A stretch of DNA of 64,000 bases, taken from the NCBI RefSeq assembly GCF_900114045.1, contig NZ_FORQ01000002.1, forward strand, positions 186,001-250,000, in the 5' to 3' direction. The position numbers were made by a program, and so were the translations under genes. This stretch comes from Kaistella treverensis. Lineage in GTDB: Bacteria; Bacteroidota; Bacteroidia; Flavobacteriales; Weeksellaceae. Positions 35,301 to 43,324 of this stretch are shown piece by piece. Below the pieces are notes generated by a model. It searched no databases, was not told the DNA's origin, and saw only the letters and a list, made by a program, of their open reading frames with translations. Each line of letters begins with the position of its first letter. Positions within the stretch are counted from its first letter, which is position 1.

Positions 35301-36842
35301 ATGGCCAAACAGGAAGATATATTTAAAAAACTGATTTCGCACGCGAAAGAATATGGTTTTATTTTTCCTTCGAGTGAGATATATGACGGATTATCAGCAA
35401 TTTACGATTACGGACAGAACGGTGCGGAGCTGAAAAACAACATCAAACAGTATTGGTGGAAAGCGATGGTGCAGATGAATGAAAATATTGTGGGAATTGA
35501 TTCTGCGATTTTCATGCACCCCACGATCTGGAAAGCTTCCGGCCATGTTGACGCCTTTAATGATCCTTTGATCGACAATAAAGATTCGAAAAAACGCTTC
35601 CGCGCCGATGTTTTGTTGGAAGATTACTGCGCAAAATTAGAAGATAAAGCGCAAAAAGAGATCGAAAAAGCGGCGAAAAGATTTGGTGATGCCTTCGATA
35701 AAAACGAGTTTGAAACCACCAACGGACGCGTTATAGAATATCGCGAAAAGCAAAAAACGATTTTGTCGCGAATGGCGAAATCTCTGGAAAACGAAGACTT
35801 GGGCGATGTAAAAGCACTTATTGAAGAGCTGGAAATCGCTGATCCGGATACCGGTTCTAAAAACTGGACGGATGTTCGTCAGTTTAACCTCATGTTTGGA
35901 ACGAAACTCGGTGCTTCTGCAGACTCGGCGACAGATTTATATTTGAGACCGGAAACGGCGCAGGGAATTTTTGTGAACTTTTTGAATGTGCAGAAAACTT
36001 CGAGACAGAAATTGCCATTTGGAATTGCACAAATTGGGAAAGCTTTTAGAAATGAGATCGTTGCACGACAGTTTATTTTCCGTATGCGCGAATTTGAGCA
36101 GATGGAAATGCAGTTTTTTGTACCGCCGGGAACTGAACTTGGCTTTTATGAGGAATGGAAAGAAAAACGCTTGAACTGGCATTTGGCCTTAGGTTTGGGC
36201 GAGGAAAACTATAAATTTCATGACCACGAAAAATTGGCGCATTATGCGAATGCTGCTGCTGATATTGAATTTAAATTCCCGTTTGGTTTCAAAGAACTGG
36301 AAGGAATTCACTCGCGAACTGATTTTGATTTAAGCGCTCACGAAAAACATTCCGGCAGAAAACTGCAATATTTTGATGCGGAAAGAAATGAAAATTATGT
36401 TCCGTATGTCGTAGAAACTTCGGTTGGTTTGGATCGGCTATTTTTGGCGATATTCTCGAGTTGTCTGAAAGACGAAGTTTTAGAAGACGGCTCAGAACGC
36501 ACCGTTCTTTCGCTTCCGCCGGCTTTAGCACCGGTAAAAGCCGCGATTTTACCTTTGATGAAAAAAGACGGTTTGGGCGAATATGGCGAAAAAATCTTCA
36601 ATGAATTGAAATACGATTTCAACATGATTTACGAAGATAAAGACAGCATCGGGAAACGTTACCGCCGCCAGGACGCCATCGGTACGCCATTCTGTATTAC
36701 CATCGACCACGACTCTTTAACCGACAACACGGTGACCTTGCGCGACCGCGACACGATGAAGCAGGAAAGAGTTGCTGTTGCAGATCTCCGCAGAATTATC
36801 GACGAGAAAACGAATTTCAGAAACCTGCTTTCTAAGATTTAA
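35301..36842 (+). CDS. glyS: glycine-tRNA ligase
   Basis: A 513-residue class II aminoacyl-tRNA synthetase of the single-chain (alpha2, archaeal/eukaryotic-like) glycyl type. Class II motifs are seen in AFRNEIVARQFIFRMREFEQMEMQFF-like motif 2 (FRNEIV and RMREFEQMEMQ) and motif 3 (VGLDRLFLAI). RPETAQGIFVNF is diagnostic. The C-terminal anticodon-binding domain ends the protein. A bidirectional-looking hairpin follows. Confidence 0.95.
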   Translation: MAKQEDIFKKLISHAKEYGFIFPSSEIYDGLSAIYDYGQNGAELKNNIKQYWWKAMVQMNENIVGIDSAIFMHPTIWKASGHVDAFNDPLIDNKDSKKRFRADVLLEDYCAKLEDKAQKEIEKAAKRFGDAFDKNEFETTNGRVIEYREKQKTILSRMAKSLENEDLGDVKALIEELEIADPDTGSKNWTDVRQFNLMFGTKLGASADSATDLYLRPETAQGIFVNFLNVQKTSRQKLPFGIAQIGKAFRNEIVARQFIFRMREFEQMEMQFFVPPGTELGFYEEWKEKRLNWHLALGLGEENYKFHDHEKLAHYANAAADIEFKFPFGFKELEGIHSRTDFDLSAHEKHSGRKLQYFDAERNENYVPYVVETSVGLDRLFLAIFSSCLKDEVLEDGSERTVLSLPPALAPVKAAILPLMKKDGLGEYGEKIFNELKYDFNMIYEDKDSIGKRYRRQDAIGTPFCITIDHDSLTDNTVTLRDRDTMKQERVAVADLRRIIDEKTNFRNLLSKI

Positions 36843-36860
36843 GCACTTTTATATTTTTAA

Positions 36861-36893
36861 AAAATTTCCGGTTTTAGGCCGGAATTTTTTTTA
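36861..36893 (+). terminator. intrinsic terminator after glyS
   Basis: TTCCGG (36866-36871) pairs with CCGGAA (36879-36884), extended by flanking A/T pairs, then T-run. Confidence 0.85.
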
Positions 36894-36916
36894 TCTAAAA
36901 ATGCCGATTATAATTC

Positions 36917-36924
36917 TAAATTTG
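36917..36924 (+). promoter_or_regulatory. -7 promoter box for the serine hydrolase gene
   Basis: TAAATTTG, exact TAnnTTTG match, 16 bases before the ATG. Confidence 0.45.
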
Positions 36925-36940
36925 TAAAAAAGGTTAAAAT

Positions 36941-38080
36941 ATGGCGCAAAAAATACTTCAGGGTTTTCTGGTGGCGGTGGCAGCAGCAATTGCGTTGTCG
37001 TACACTTTTGGCTACAGCTATCTTTTCAAAGGAATCCGCGAAACTTATCTGCGCGGCACCACCGGATCTTCAATCGACGACGGAACGTATTTTCCCTCGC
37101 ACACCATTGCGAAAGGCGTTCCGATCCCGTGGAAAAAAGATTCAACTTATAACAAAAAGTCTTTACCGAAAGATTTCGTTGAGGATTTGAAAAATGCAAA
37201 AACAGCTTCTTTTTTGGTTATTAAAAACGGAAAATTAGTTCACGAAGAATATTGGGACGGCTACATGCAGACTTCGAAAACCAATTCATTTTCAATGGCA
37301 AAAGCTGTGACTGTCATGCTTGTGGGAAAAGCCATCGAAGAGAAAAAAATTATCGGCTTTAATGCCAAATTTTCTGACTTCTTCGAAAATTATAAAAATA
37401 TAGAGTTTGGTAAAAATTTAACCTTACGAAATCTTGCTGAAATGGAAGCGGGTTTAAATTGGGACGAAGATTACAACAATCCTTTTTTGCCAAATGCCAA
37501 AGCGTATTACGGCAAATCGCTGGAAGAAGCAGTTTTGCTTCGCGGTTTTAAAGCGGCACCTGGAACGAAGTTCGAATATCAATCCGGTGCGACACAACTT
37601 TTGGGATTTGCTTTGCGAAAGTCATTAAATAAAAATATTGCGGAATATGCTTCCGAAAAATTATGGCAGCCGCTCGGAATGGAGCAAAACGCGGAATGGA
37701 ACACCGATGATTTCGGAATGGAAAAAACATTTTGCTGCATCAATGCAACGTCGCGCGATTTTGCAAAATTGGGACAATTATTTCTGCAGGGCGGAATTTT
37801 TAATGGTGAACAGATTTTAAATAAATGTTTTATTGAGGAAATGCGCAGGCCCACGAAATTATCAAATGGGGCTTATGGAATGGGGCTTTGGATTAATAAC
37901 AATTCGGCTATCAAGCATTATTATTTTCGTGGTTTGTATGGGCAATACATCATCATTATTCCAGAAAAAAATATGGTGATTGTGCGCACCGGAATGAATA
38001 AAAATGAAAATCTGGACCAAAAAGGCCGCCCGAAAGAAGTGGAAAAATATGTTCACGAAGCCGTTAAAATTTTCGGTTAA
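36941..38080 (+). CDS. beta-lactamase-like serine hydrolase (class C family fold)
   Basis: A 379-residue protein of the penicillin-binding-like serine hydrolase family. An N-terminal membrane or signal segment (about residues 5-30) suggests export or anchoring. The catalytic SxxK is visible in SFSMAKAVT, and a Tyr in the FEYQSGATQLLG region matches the YxN-like second motif. The GLYGQYIIIIP region is the usual late strand. The family includes esterases, D-amino peptidases and beta-lactamases; substrate cannot be told. Confidence 0.85.
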   Translation: MAQKILQGFLVAVAAAIALSYTFGYSYLFKGIRETYLRGTTGSSIDDGTYFPSHTIAKGVPIPWKKDSTYNKKSLPKDFVEDLKNAKTASFLVIKNGKLVHEEYWDGYMQTSKTNSFSMAKAVTVMLVGKAIEEKKIIGFNAKFSDFFENYKNIEFGKNLTLRNLAEMEAGLNWDEDYNNPFLPNAKAYYGKSLEEAVLLRGFKAAPGTKFEYQSGATQLLGFALRKSLNKNIAEYASEKLWQPLGMEQNAEWNTDDFGMEKTFCCINATSRDFAKLGQLFLQGGIFNGEQILNKCFIEEMRRPTKLSNGAYGMGLWINNNSAIKHYYFRGLYGQYIIIIPEKNMVIVRTGMNKNENLDQKGRPKEVEKYVHEAVKIFG

Positions 38081-38130
38081 ACTCTTTTTTAGCCGCTCGG
38101 ATTGTACGGATTATTCAATTAAAAATTGCT

Positions 38131-38138
38131 TAAATTTG
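38131..38138 (+). promoter_or_regulatory. -7 promoter box for sufS
   Basis: TAAATTTG, exact match, 20 bases before the sufS ATG. Confidence 0.45.
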
Positions 38139-38158
38139 AAGCATTCTAAATAAGCAAA

Positions 38159-39379
38159 ATGTTTGACATTCAAAATATACGTTCTCAGTTTCCAATTCTT
38201 ACGCAAACCACGAACGGAAAACCGTTGGTATATCTGGACAACGGCGCGACTTCGCAAAAACCAATTTCAGTTTTAGATTCCTGGCAGAAATATTATACCG
38301 AAATCAACGCTAATGTTCACCGCGGAATACACACTTTGAGCCAACTGGCGACCGAAGAAATGGAAGTCGCCCGTAAAAAGGTGCAAAAATTCATTAATGC
38401 TAAAAATGATTTTGAAGTAATTTTCACCAAAGGAACGACTGAAGGTTTGAACCTCATCGCCTATTCGATGACGAATTTCATTAAAGAAGATGATGAAATT
38501 ATCATTTCCTATCTCGAACACCATTCAAATATTGTCCCGTGGCAGCTGCTTTGCGAAAGAACGGGCGCTAAACTAAAAGTCATCCCGATGGATGAAAACG
38601 GTGTTCTTCGGCTAGATTTTTTAGAAAATAATTTAAGCGAAAAAACTAAAGTTGTTTCTTTTAACCAGGTTTCAAACGCGCTTGGAGTCATCAACCCGAT
38701 CGAAAAAATCATCGAAATAACCCGGAGAAATTCCAGCGCGCTGATTGTAATTGATGGTGCGCAGTCCGTGCCGCATTTTAAAATCGATGTACAGAAAATG
38801 GATTGTGATTTTTTTGTTTTCAGCGGTCACAAAATGTACGCGCCGATGGGAACCGGAATTCTTTACGGAAAAGAGGAGATTTTAAGAAAAATACAGCCTT
38901 TTCATGGCGGCGGAGAAATGATTGCCACGTGTTCTTTCGAAAAAACAACGTACGCGGATTTGCCTTTTAAATTCGAAGCAGGGACACCGAATGTTGGCGG
39001 AAATATCGCGCTCGGCGCAGCGGTTGATTTTATGGAAAATATCGGTCACGAAAATATTCAAAAGCATGAAAATGCTTTGCTGGAATACGCTCAGAAAAAA
39101 CTGCTTGAAATTGAAGGTTTGAAAATTTATGGTGAAAAGGCGAAACGCACCGGTGTGGTTTCCTTTAACCTCGAAGGAATTGGTATTGCGTCGGATGTCG
39201 GGATGATTCTGGACAAACTTGGTATCGCCGTGAGAACCGGACACCACTGCACGCAACCGATTATGGAATTTTTCAATATCGCCGGAACCGTGCGTGCAAG
39301 TTTCGCTGTCTACAATACCTTCGACGAAATAGATGTTTTAGCAGAAGGTGTAAAAAAAGCGCAAAAAATGCTGGGCTAA
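38159..39379 (+). CDS. sufS: cysteine desulfurase SufS
   Basis: A 406-residue PLP enzyme that takes sulfur from cysteine for Fe-S cluster assembly. The PLP Lys is in FSGHKMYAPMGTG, and the late RTGHHCTQPIMEFF loop carries the sulfur-accepting Cys expected for the group II (SufS) type. Length is typical. It lies apart from sufA-B-C-D by 12 kb and on the opposite strand; no sufE or sufU is in the window. The 3' end is 2 bases from bcp's convergent end. Confidence 0.93.
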   Translation: MFDIQNIRSQFPILTQTTNGKPLVYLDNGATSQKPISVLDSWQKYYTEINANVHRGIHTLSQLATEEMEVARKKVQKFINAKNDFEVIFTKGTTEGLNLIAYSMTNFIKEDDEIIISYLEHHSNIVPWQLLCERTGAKLKVIPMDENGVLRLDFLENNLSEKTKVVSFNQVSNALGVINPIEKIIEITRRNSSALIVIDGAQSVPHFKIDVQKMDCDFFVFSGHKMYAPMGTGILYGKEEILRKIQPFHGGGEMIATCSFEKTTYADLPFKFEAGTPNVGGNIALGAAVDFMENIGHENIQKHENALLEYAQKKLLEIEGLKIYGEKAKRTGVVSFNLEGIGIASDVGMILDKLGIAVRTGHHCTQPIMEFFNIAGTVRASFAVYNTFDEIDVLAEGVKKAQKMLG

Positions 39380-39381
39380 AA

Positions 39382-39834
39382 TCAGGTATTTTTCAGGATT
39401 TGCTTTGCGGCATTTTTAGTGTTTACTTTTTCGATGACGCGCGTACACACGCCGTTTTCATCAAAAATAAAAGTGGTACGCACGATTCCCATGTATTCTT
39501 TACCCATGAACTTTTTTAGCTGCCAAACACCGAATTTTTCTAAAATTTCTTTGGATTCATCAGCGATTAAATCATATTGAAAACCAAATTTTTCATGAAA
39601 TTTTTTCTGTGCTGAAACCGAATCTGCGGAAATTCCGAGAATTTCGTAACCTTCTTTTTTCAGTAACGAAATATTGTCATTAAGGTCACAGGCTTCGGCT
39701 GTACAACCCGGCGTATTGGCTTTTGGATAAAAGAATATAACCAGTTTTTTACCGGCAAAATCGGCAGATTTTACGGTTTTACCATCTTGGTTTACACTTT
39801 CGAATTCCGGTAAATGATCGCCTACTTGTAACAT
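39382..39834 (-). CDS. bcp: thioredoxin-dependent thiol peroxidase (Bcp/PrxQ)
   Basis: A 150-residue peroxiredoxin that reduces hydrogen and organic peroxides. The peroxidatic Cys is in PKANTPGCTAEACDLND, which also has the resolving-type second Cys five residues later as in PrxQ. Single-gene unit, divergent from nth with its promoter overlapping the nth promoter. Confidence 0.94.
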   Translation of the reverse strand: MLQVGDHLPEFESVNQDGKTVKSADFAGKKLVIFFYPKANTPGCTAEACDLNDNISLLKKEGYEILGISADSVSAQKKFHEKFGFQYDLIADESKEILEKFGVWQLKKFMGKEYMGIVRTTFIFDENGVCTRVIEKVNTKNAAKQILKNT

Positions 39835-39840
39835 AATGTT

Positions 39841-39882
39841 TAATTTTGATCAAATTTAGTTTTAAAATGTTGAAAAAACAAA
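39841..39882. promoter_or_regulatory. face-to-face overlapping promoters of nth and bcp
   Basis: Plus-strand box TAATTTTG (39841-39848) for nth and minus-strand box TAAATTTG (39858-39851) for bcp are two bases apart and point at each other, forming the near-palindrome TAATTTTGATCAAATTTA. A -33 TTTG for bcp lies at 39882-39879 (20-base spacer), inside nth. Simultaneous use of both promoters would be sterically difficult. Confidence 0.55.
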
Positions 39883-40484
39883 GAGCGGAAATTGTAAGAA
39901 CGGAACTTGAAAAATTATATCCAAACGTCGGAATTCCGCTCGATCACACGGATCCTTTTACTTTACTGGTGGCAGTAGCACTTTCCGCGCAAACTACCGA
40001 CAAAAAAGTAAACCAAATTACACCGAAACTTTTCGAAGTCGCCGGTGATCCGTTTAAAATGAAGGAGCTTGAAGTTGACGAAATTAAATATTTAATTAAG
40101 GAAATCGGACTCAGCAATACAAAAGCAAAAAATCTGCGCAGAATGGCGGAAATTTTAGTGGAAAAACATCAGGGAATTGTACCGCAGAGTTTTGAAGAAC
40201 TGGAAGCGCTGCCGGGTGTGGGCCACAAAACTGCATCTGTCGTGATGAGCCAGGCATTTGGAGTTCCGGCTTTTCCGGTTGATACGCACATTCACCGGCT
40301 GATGATCCAGTGGAAACTGACGTCGGGAAAAAATGTGGTGGAAACTGAAAAAGATGCTAAAAAATTATTTCCGAGAGACAGCTGGAATAAACTTCACCTG
40401 CAAATTATTTACTACGGCAGAGAATTTTCGCCGGCGCGGGGAAATAAAGTGAGAGACTTTATAACAAAAATGCTATTTGAATAG
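39867..40484 (+). CDS. nth: endonuclease III
   Basis: A 205-residue base-excision-repair DNA glycosylase/AP lyase for oxidised pyrimidines. The ATG at 39867 is chosen because the -7 box lies upstream of it. The helix-hairpin-helix with catalytic Lys is in LPGVGHKTASVVM and the catalytic Asp in FPVDTHIHRL. The C-terminal four-Cys [4Fe-4S] loop of E. coli Nth is absent: the chain ends YYGREFSPARGNKVRDFITKMLFE-like, with no Cys. The last codons lie in a hairpin that also serves as the terminator of the convergent operon. Confidence 0.9.
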   Translation: MLKKQRAEIVRTELEKLYPNVGIPLDHTDPFTLLVAVALSAQTTDKKVNQITPKLFEVAGDPFKMKELEVDEIKYLIKEIGLSNTKAKNLRRMAEILVEKHQGIVPQSFEELEALPGVGHKTASVVMSQAFGVPAFPVDTHIHRLMIQWKLTSGKNVVETEKDAKKLFPRDSWNKLHLQIIYYGREFSPARGNKVRDFITKMLFE

Positions 40485-40488
40485 CATT
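40469..40488. terminator. hairpin shared by the ends of nth and the response-regulator operon
   Basis: AATGCTAT (40469-40476), loop TTGA, ATAGCATT (40481-40488): a perfect 8-bp stem that overlaps both stop codons. On the minus strand it is followed by TTTTTG, so it can terminate the kinase-regulator transcript while coding the end of nth on the plus strand. Confidence 0.7.
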
Positions 40489-40864
40489 ATTCTGCCTTTA
40501 ATTCCGGGTTTTTTGCTAAAAGATTTTGAACCTTATCTACTAAATCATCAATTTCAAAAGGTTTTGCAAGAAAGTCATCAGCACCGATTTCTTCACAAAT
40601 CCTGCCGGCATCCGGATGCGCAGACATCAGCATCACTTTTACATCAGCAGTCGCCTCGTTTTTTTTCACGTCTTTGGTTAAAGTCCGTCCGTCGAAACCC
40701 GACATCAGCATATCTGTAATAATAAGTTCCGGTTTGGATTTTGCAAGCTTTTCCTTGTATTCTGCAGGGTTGCAGCATGATTCTACATCATAGCCATCAG
40801 CAAGCAAAATACTTTCGATGAGCATACAAATATCTTTGTTGTCATCAACAACCAATATTTTCAT
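40487..40864 (-). CDS. single-domain response regulator
   Basis: A 125-residue receiver domain with no output domain. The acidic pair is in ILVVDDNKD, the phosphoacceptor Asp in ELIITDMLMSG, and the late Lys in DDFLAKPFE. It begins 6 bases after the histidine kinase stop, so is co-transcribed with it. A lone receiver may be a phosphotransfer partner or act on a protein target; a downstream DNA-binding regulator is not present here. Confidence 0.93.
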   Translation of the reverse strand: MKILVVDDNKDICMLIESILLADGYDVESCCNPAEYKEKLAKSKPELIITDMLMSGFDGRTLTKDVKKNEATADVKVMLMSAHPDAGRICEEIGADDFLAKPFEIDDLVDKVQNLLAKNPELKAE

Positions 40865-40870
40865 ATTTTC

Positions 40871-43114
40871 TTATAAATTTTCTATCAACGGCAGTGAGAA
40901 ACAGAACTTGCTGCCTTTACTTTTCTGGCTTTCAACCCATATTTTTCCGTTATGGCGATCCATAATATCTTTAACAATGAAAAGCCCGATACCGAATCCC
41001 GGGAAGGTCATTTCATCTTTACCCGAAACGCGGTAGAAACGGTCGAAGATTTTGGTAAGCTCTTCTGCATCCATTCCAATTCCGTAGTCGCGCACAGATA
41101 CAATTGCACAATTTTCTTCTACGAGAAGCTCCACATCCACCTTTGTGGCATTTGGTGAATATTTAATGGCGTTGGTTAGCAAATTATTTAGCACCTGGTT
41201 TATGCGGTGCTTATCTGCTAACACCTCAATATCTGAAATGTGGCGCAGCTCAAAATTTATTTTGTGCGTGTGGTGCGCTGCTTTTATGTCTTCGATTGTT
41301 TCTGTGACAAGTTTGACAAGGGAGAACACATTTTTATGAAGCGGCAACTGCCCGGATTCAATTCTGGAAATATCCAAAAGATCGCCTATCAAACCGTTTA
41401 GTTTATTGATTTGGTTTTCGATGGTATTTAAGGTATTTACCAAAAATTTGTCTTCGGAATCACCACGCATTTTTTTCAGCAGCTGCACATAACCTTTAAT
41501 GGTTGTTACCGGCGTTTTCAGCTCGTGGTTAGCGATTTTTATGAAATCGTTTTTATGCTGATCCTGGCGTTTCATATCATTAATGTCCGTACTTGTGCCT
41601 ACCCACTTATCAACATTGCCGGATTCATCGAAGTGCGGAATCGCGCGACTGAGAAACCAGCGAAACTCTCCATTTTTATTCCGGAAACGGTGTTCGTTGA
41701 AATAGGGTATTTTTTGGGAAACACTTTTTAACCATCGGCGTTTGTTTTCCCAGCGTTCATCCGGATGAATTAAATCCAGCCAGCCATCGACCTCCAACAT
41801 ATTTTTATAGTTGAGGCCTGAATAATCCATAGTCGCCTGGTTGAAATATGTAAGACGGCCATCGCTTTCTCCGATCCAGACGATTTGAGGAATAGCATCC
41901 GCTAAAAAGCGATATTTTTCTTCGCTTTCTTTGATGCTTTTTTCGTATTCTTTTACAGTCGTAATATCGCGGATCGTTCCTGAGATATATGGCCTTGTTT
42001 CACCCAAATTCTTCATCAAGCGCCCGTAAATTTCAACCCATTTTATTTCGCCACTTCGCAAGATCATTTTGCACTGGTAAAAAAGGTCGCCGGTTTCTTT
42101 TGCCTTTTTTAAAGCTTCGCTGCGCGCCTCCGCAAAGTCCGGGTGAATATGTTTTTCAAAAACATTTGAAGGAATGGTTTCAGTTTCCGGGTCATATCCC
42201 AAAATCGCCAGCGAGCGCGCAGAAAAATTATATTTTCTTTGTGTCTCATAATCCATATCAAACCGTCCGAGTTTGGTCGCTTCCAGCGCGGTATTTAACT
42301 GATGGTGACTTTTCTGAAGGAGAATTTCATTGTTTTTTCTTGAAGTGATATTCTGCATGACGCCTAACATCCTGGTCGGTTCATCTTTCGAGTCACGGAA
42401 AATTTTACCGTTGGTAAAAATCCATTTTAGCTCACCATTTTTGTCGATTATCCGGGCTTCGTATTTGTAAATTCCCGTTTTTAAAGCTTTAGCAAATGCT
42501 TTTTCCACGATATTTACACGGTCAAAATCTATTAGATGACTTTTTAACTGTTCATGCGTGAGCTTTTCATCTTCTTCGTAACCGAAAATTTTGGTTAAAT
42601 ACGGCGAATGGATGATGTCGCTGTTTTTCAGGTTGAGATCCCAGGTCGCGGTGTGGGAGCTTTCGGTTGCTAAACGAAGTCTTTCTTCTTCGTCGCGAAT
42701 TTTGCTGCGAATCCCCACCAAATCAGTAACTTCAATAACAACGGTAGCAAAATACTGCAACTGGCCACTGTCACCGTAAATCGGCTGATATACAAAATTG
42801 AAATACACGTCCTGAAGCACGCCGTCTCTTTTGAGACGCACGCTGTGTTCCGGCGCATAAAAGGGTTGCCCGGTACGTTTTACATTTTCAAAAATAGACA
42901 GAAGCTGATCTTCAGTCTCCGGGAAGAGTTCAAACATATTTTTCCCAATAACCTCTTCACTGGTTTTCTGAACAATGTCTAGCCATGCAGTGTTCGCATA
43001 TTCGAAAATATAATCCTCGTTAACGAGTGAAAAACCAAACGGTGTTTTCTGCATTACATTTTCTAAAACATGTTCTTTCAGTGAAAGCTGATTATGAGGA
43101 AAGTTTGCCTCCAT
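40871..43114 (-). CDS. soluble multi-PAS sensor histidine kinase
   Basis: A 747-residue histidine kinase. Four PAS/PAC units are visible at about residues 20-135, 145-260, 270-390 and 400-515, then the dimerisation domain with the phospho-His in IKIANHELKTP (about residue 530), and a HATPase domain with N, G1 and G2 boxes (NLLTNAIKYSP, DYGIGMDAEELTKIF, GFGIGLFIVKDIM). No membrane segment is seen, so it probably senses a cytosolic signal, such as redox or energy state. The start is the ATG at 43114 rather than the TTG at 43120. Operon with the response regulator. Confidence 0.93.
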   Translation of the reverse strand: MEANFPHNQLSLKEHVLENVMQKTPFGFSLVNEDYIFEYANTAWLDIVQKTSEEVIGKNMFELFPETEDQLLSIFENVKRTGQPFYAPEHSVRLKRDGVLQDVYFNFVYQPIYGDSGQLQYFATVVIEVTDLVGIRSKIRDEEERLRLATESSHTATWDLNLKNSDIIHSPYLTKIFGYEEDEKLTHEQLKSHLIDFDRVNIVEKAFAKALKTGIYKYEARIIDKNGELKWIFTNGKIFRDSKDEPTRMLGVMQNITSRKNNEILLQKSHHQLNTALEATKLGRFDMDYETQRKYNFSARSLAILGYDPETETIPSNVFEKHIHPDFAEARSEALKKAKETGDLFYQCKMILRSGEIKWVEIYGRLMKNLGETRPYISGTIRDITTVKEYEKSIKESEEKYRFLADAIPQIVWIGESDGRLTYFNQATMDYSGLNYKNMLEVDGWLDLIHPDERWENKRRWLKSVSQKIPYFNEHRFRNKNGEFRWFLSRAIPHFDESGNVDKWVGTSTDINDMKRQDQHKNDFIKIANHELKTPVTTIKGYVQLLKKMRGDSEDKFLVNTLNTIENQINKLNGLIGDLLDISRIESGQLPLHKNVFSLVKLVTETIEDIKAAHHTHKINFELRHISDIEVLADKHRINQVLNNLLTNAIKYSPNATKVDVELLVEENCAIVSVRDYGIGMDAEELTKIFDRFYRVSGKDEMTFPGFGIGLFIVKDIMDRHNGKIWVESQKSKGSKFCFSLPLIENL

Positions 43115-43207
43115 AAACAAAAATTGTTTTTTTAACAGGTAAAAATACGCTTTTATTTTAATCTATTCCTAAAATAATTTCGGAATGGTAAATAAAAAAA
43201 CATTCAT

Positions 43208-43227
43208 AAGTACATTGCATTGTACTT
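43208..43227. promoter_or_regulatory. inverted repeat upstream of the histidine kinase
   Basis: AAGTACA (43208-43214) and TGTACTT (43221-43227) with a 6-base spacer, about 95 bases upstream of the kinase start. A TATTTTTA -7-like box lies closer to the gene on the minus strand. A regulator site is possible but untested. Confidence 0.3.
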
Positions 43228-43324
43228 TATCCTAATATAATATAGTGTTTGGTAATTATAACAGAATAAAATAAATCACTTTATACATTTCCGCGAAATA
43301 CAGATATAAAAATTTGCCGCTTTA

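Noticed and set aside
36941-38080. Serine hydrolase considered as an antibiotic-resistance beta-lactamase
   Set aside because: Only the general SxxK family features are visible; nothing shows beta-lactamase activity.
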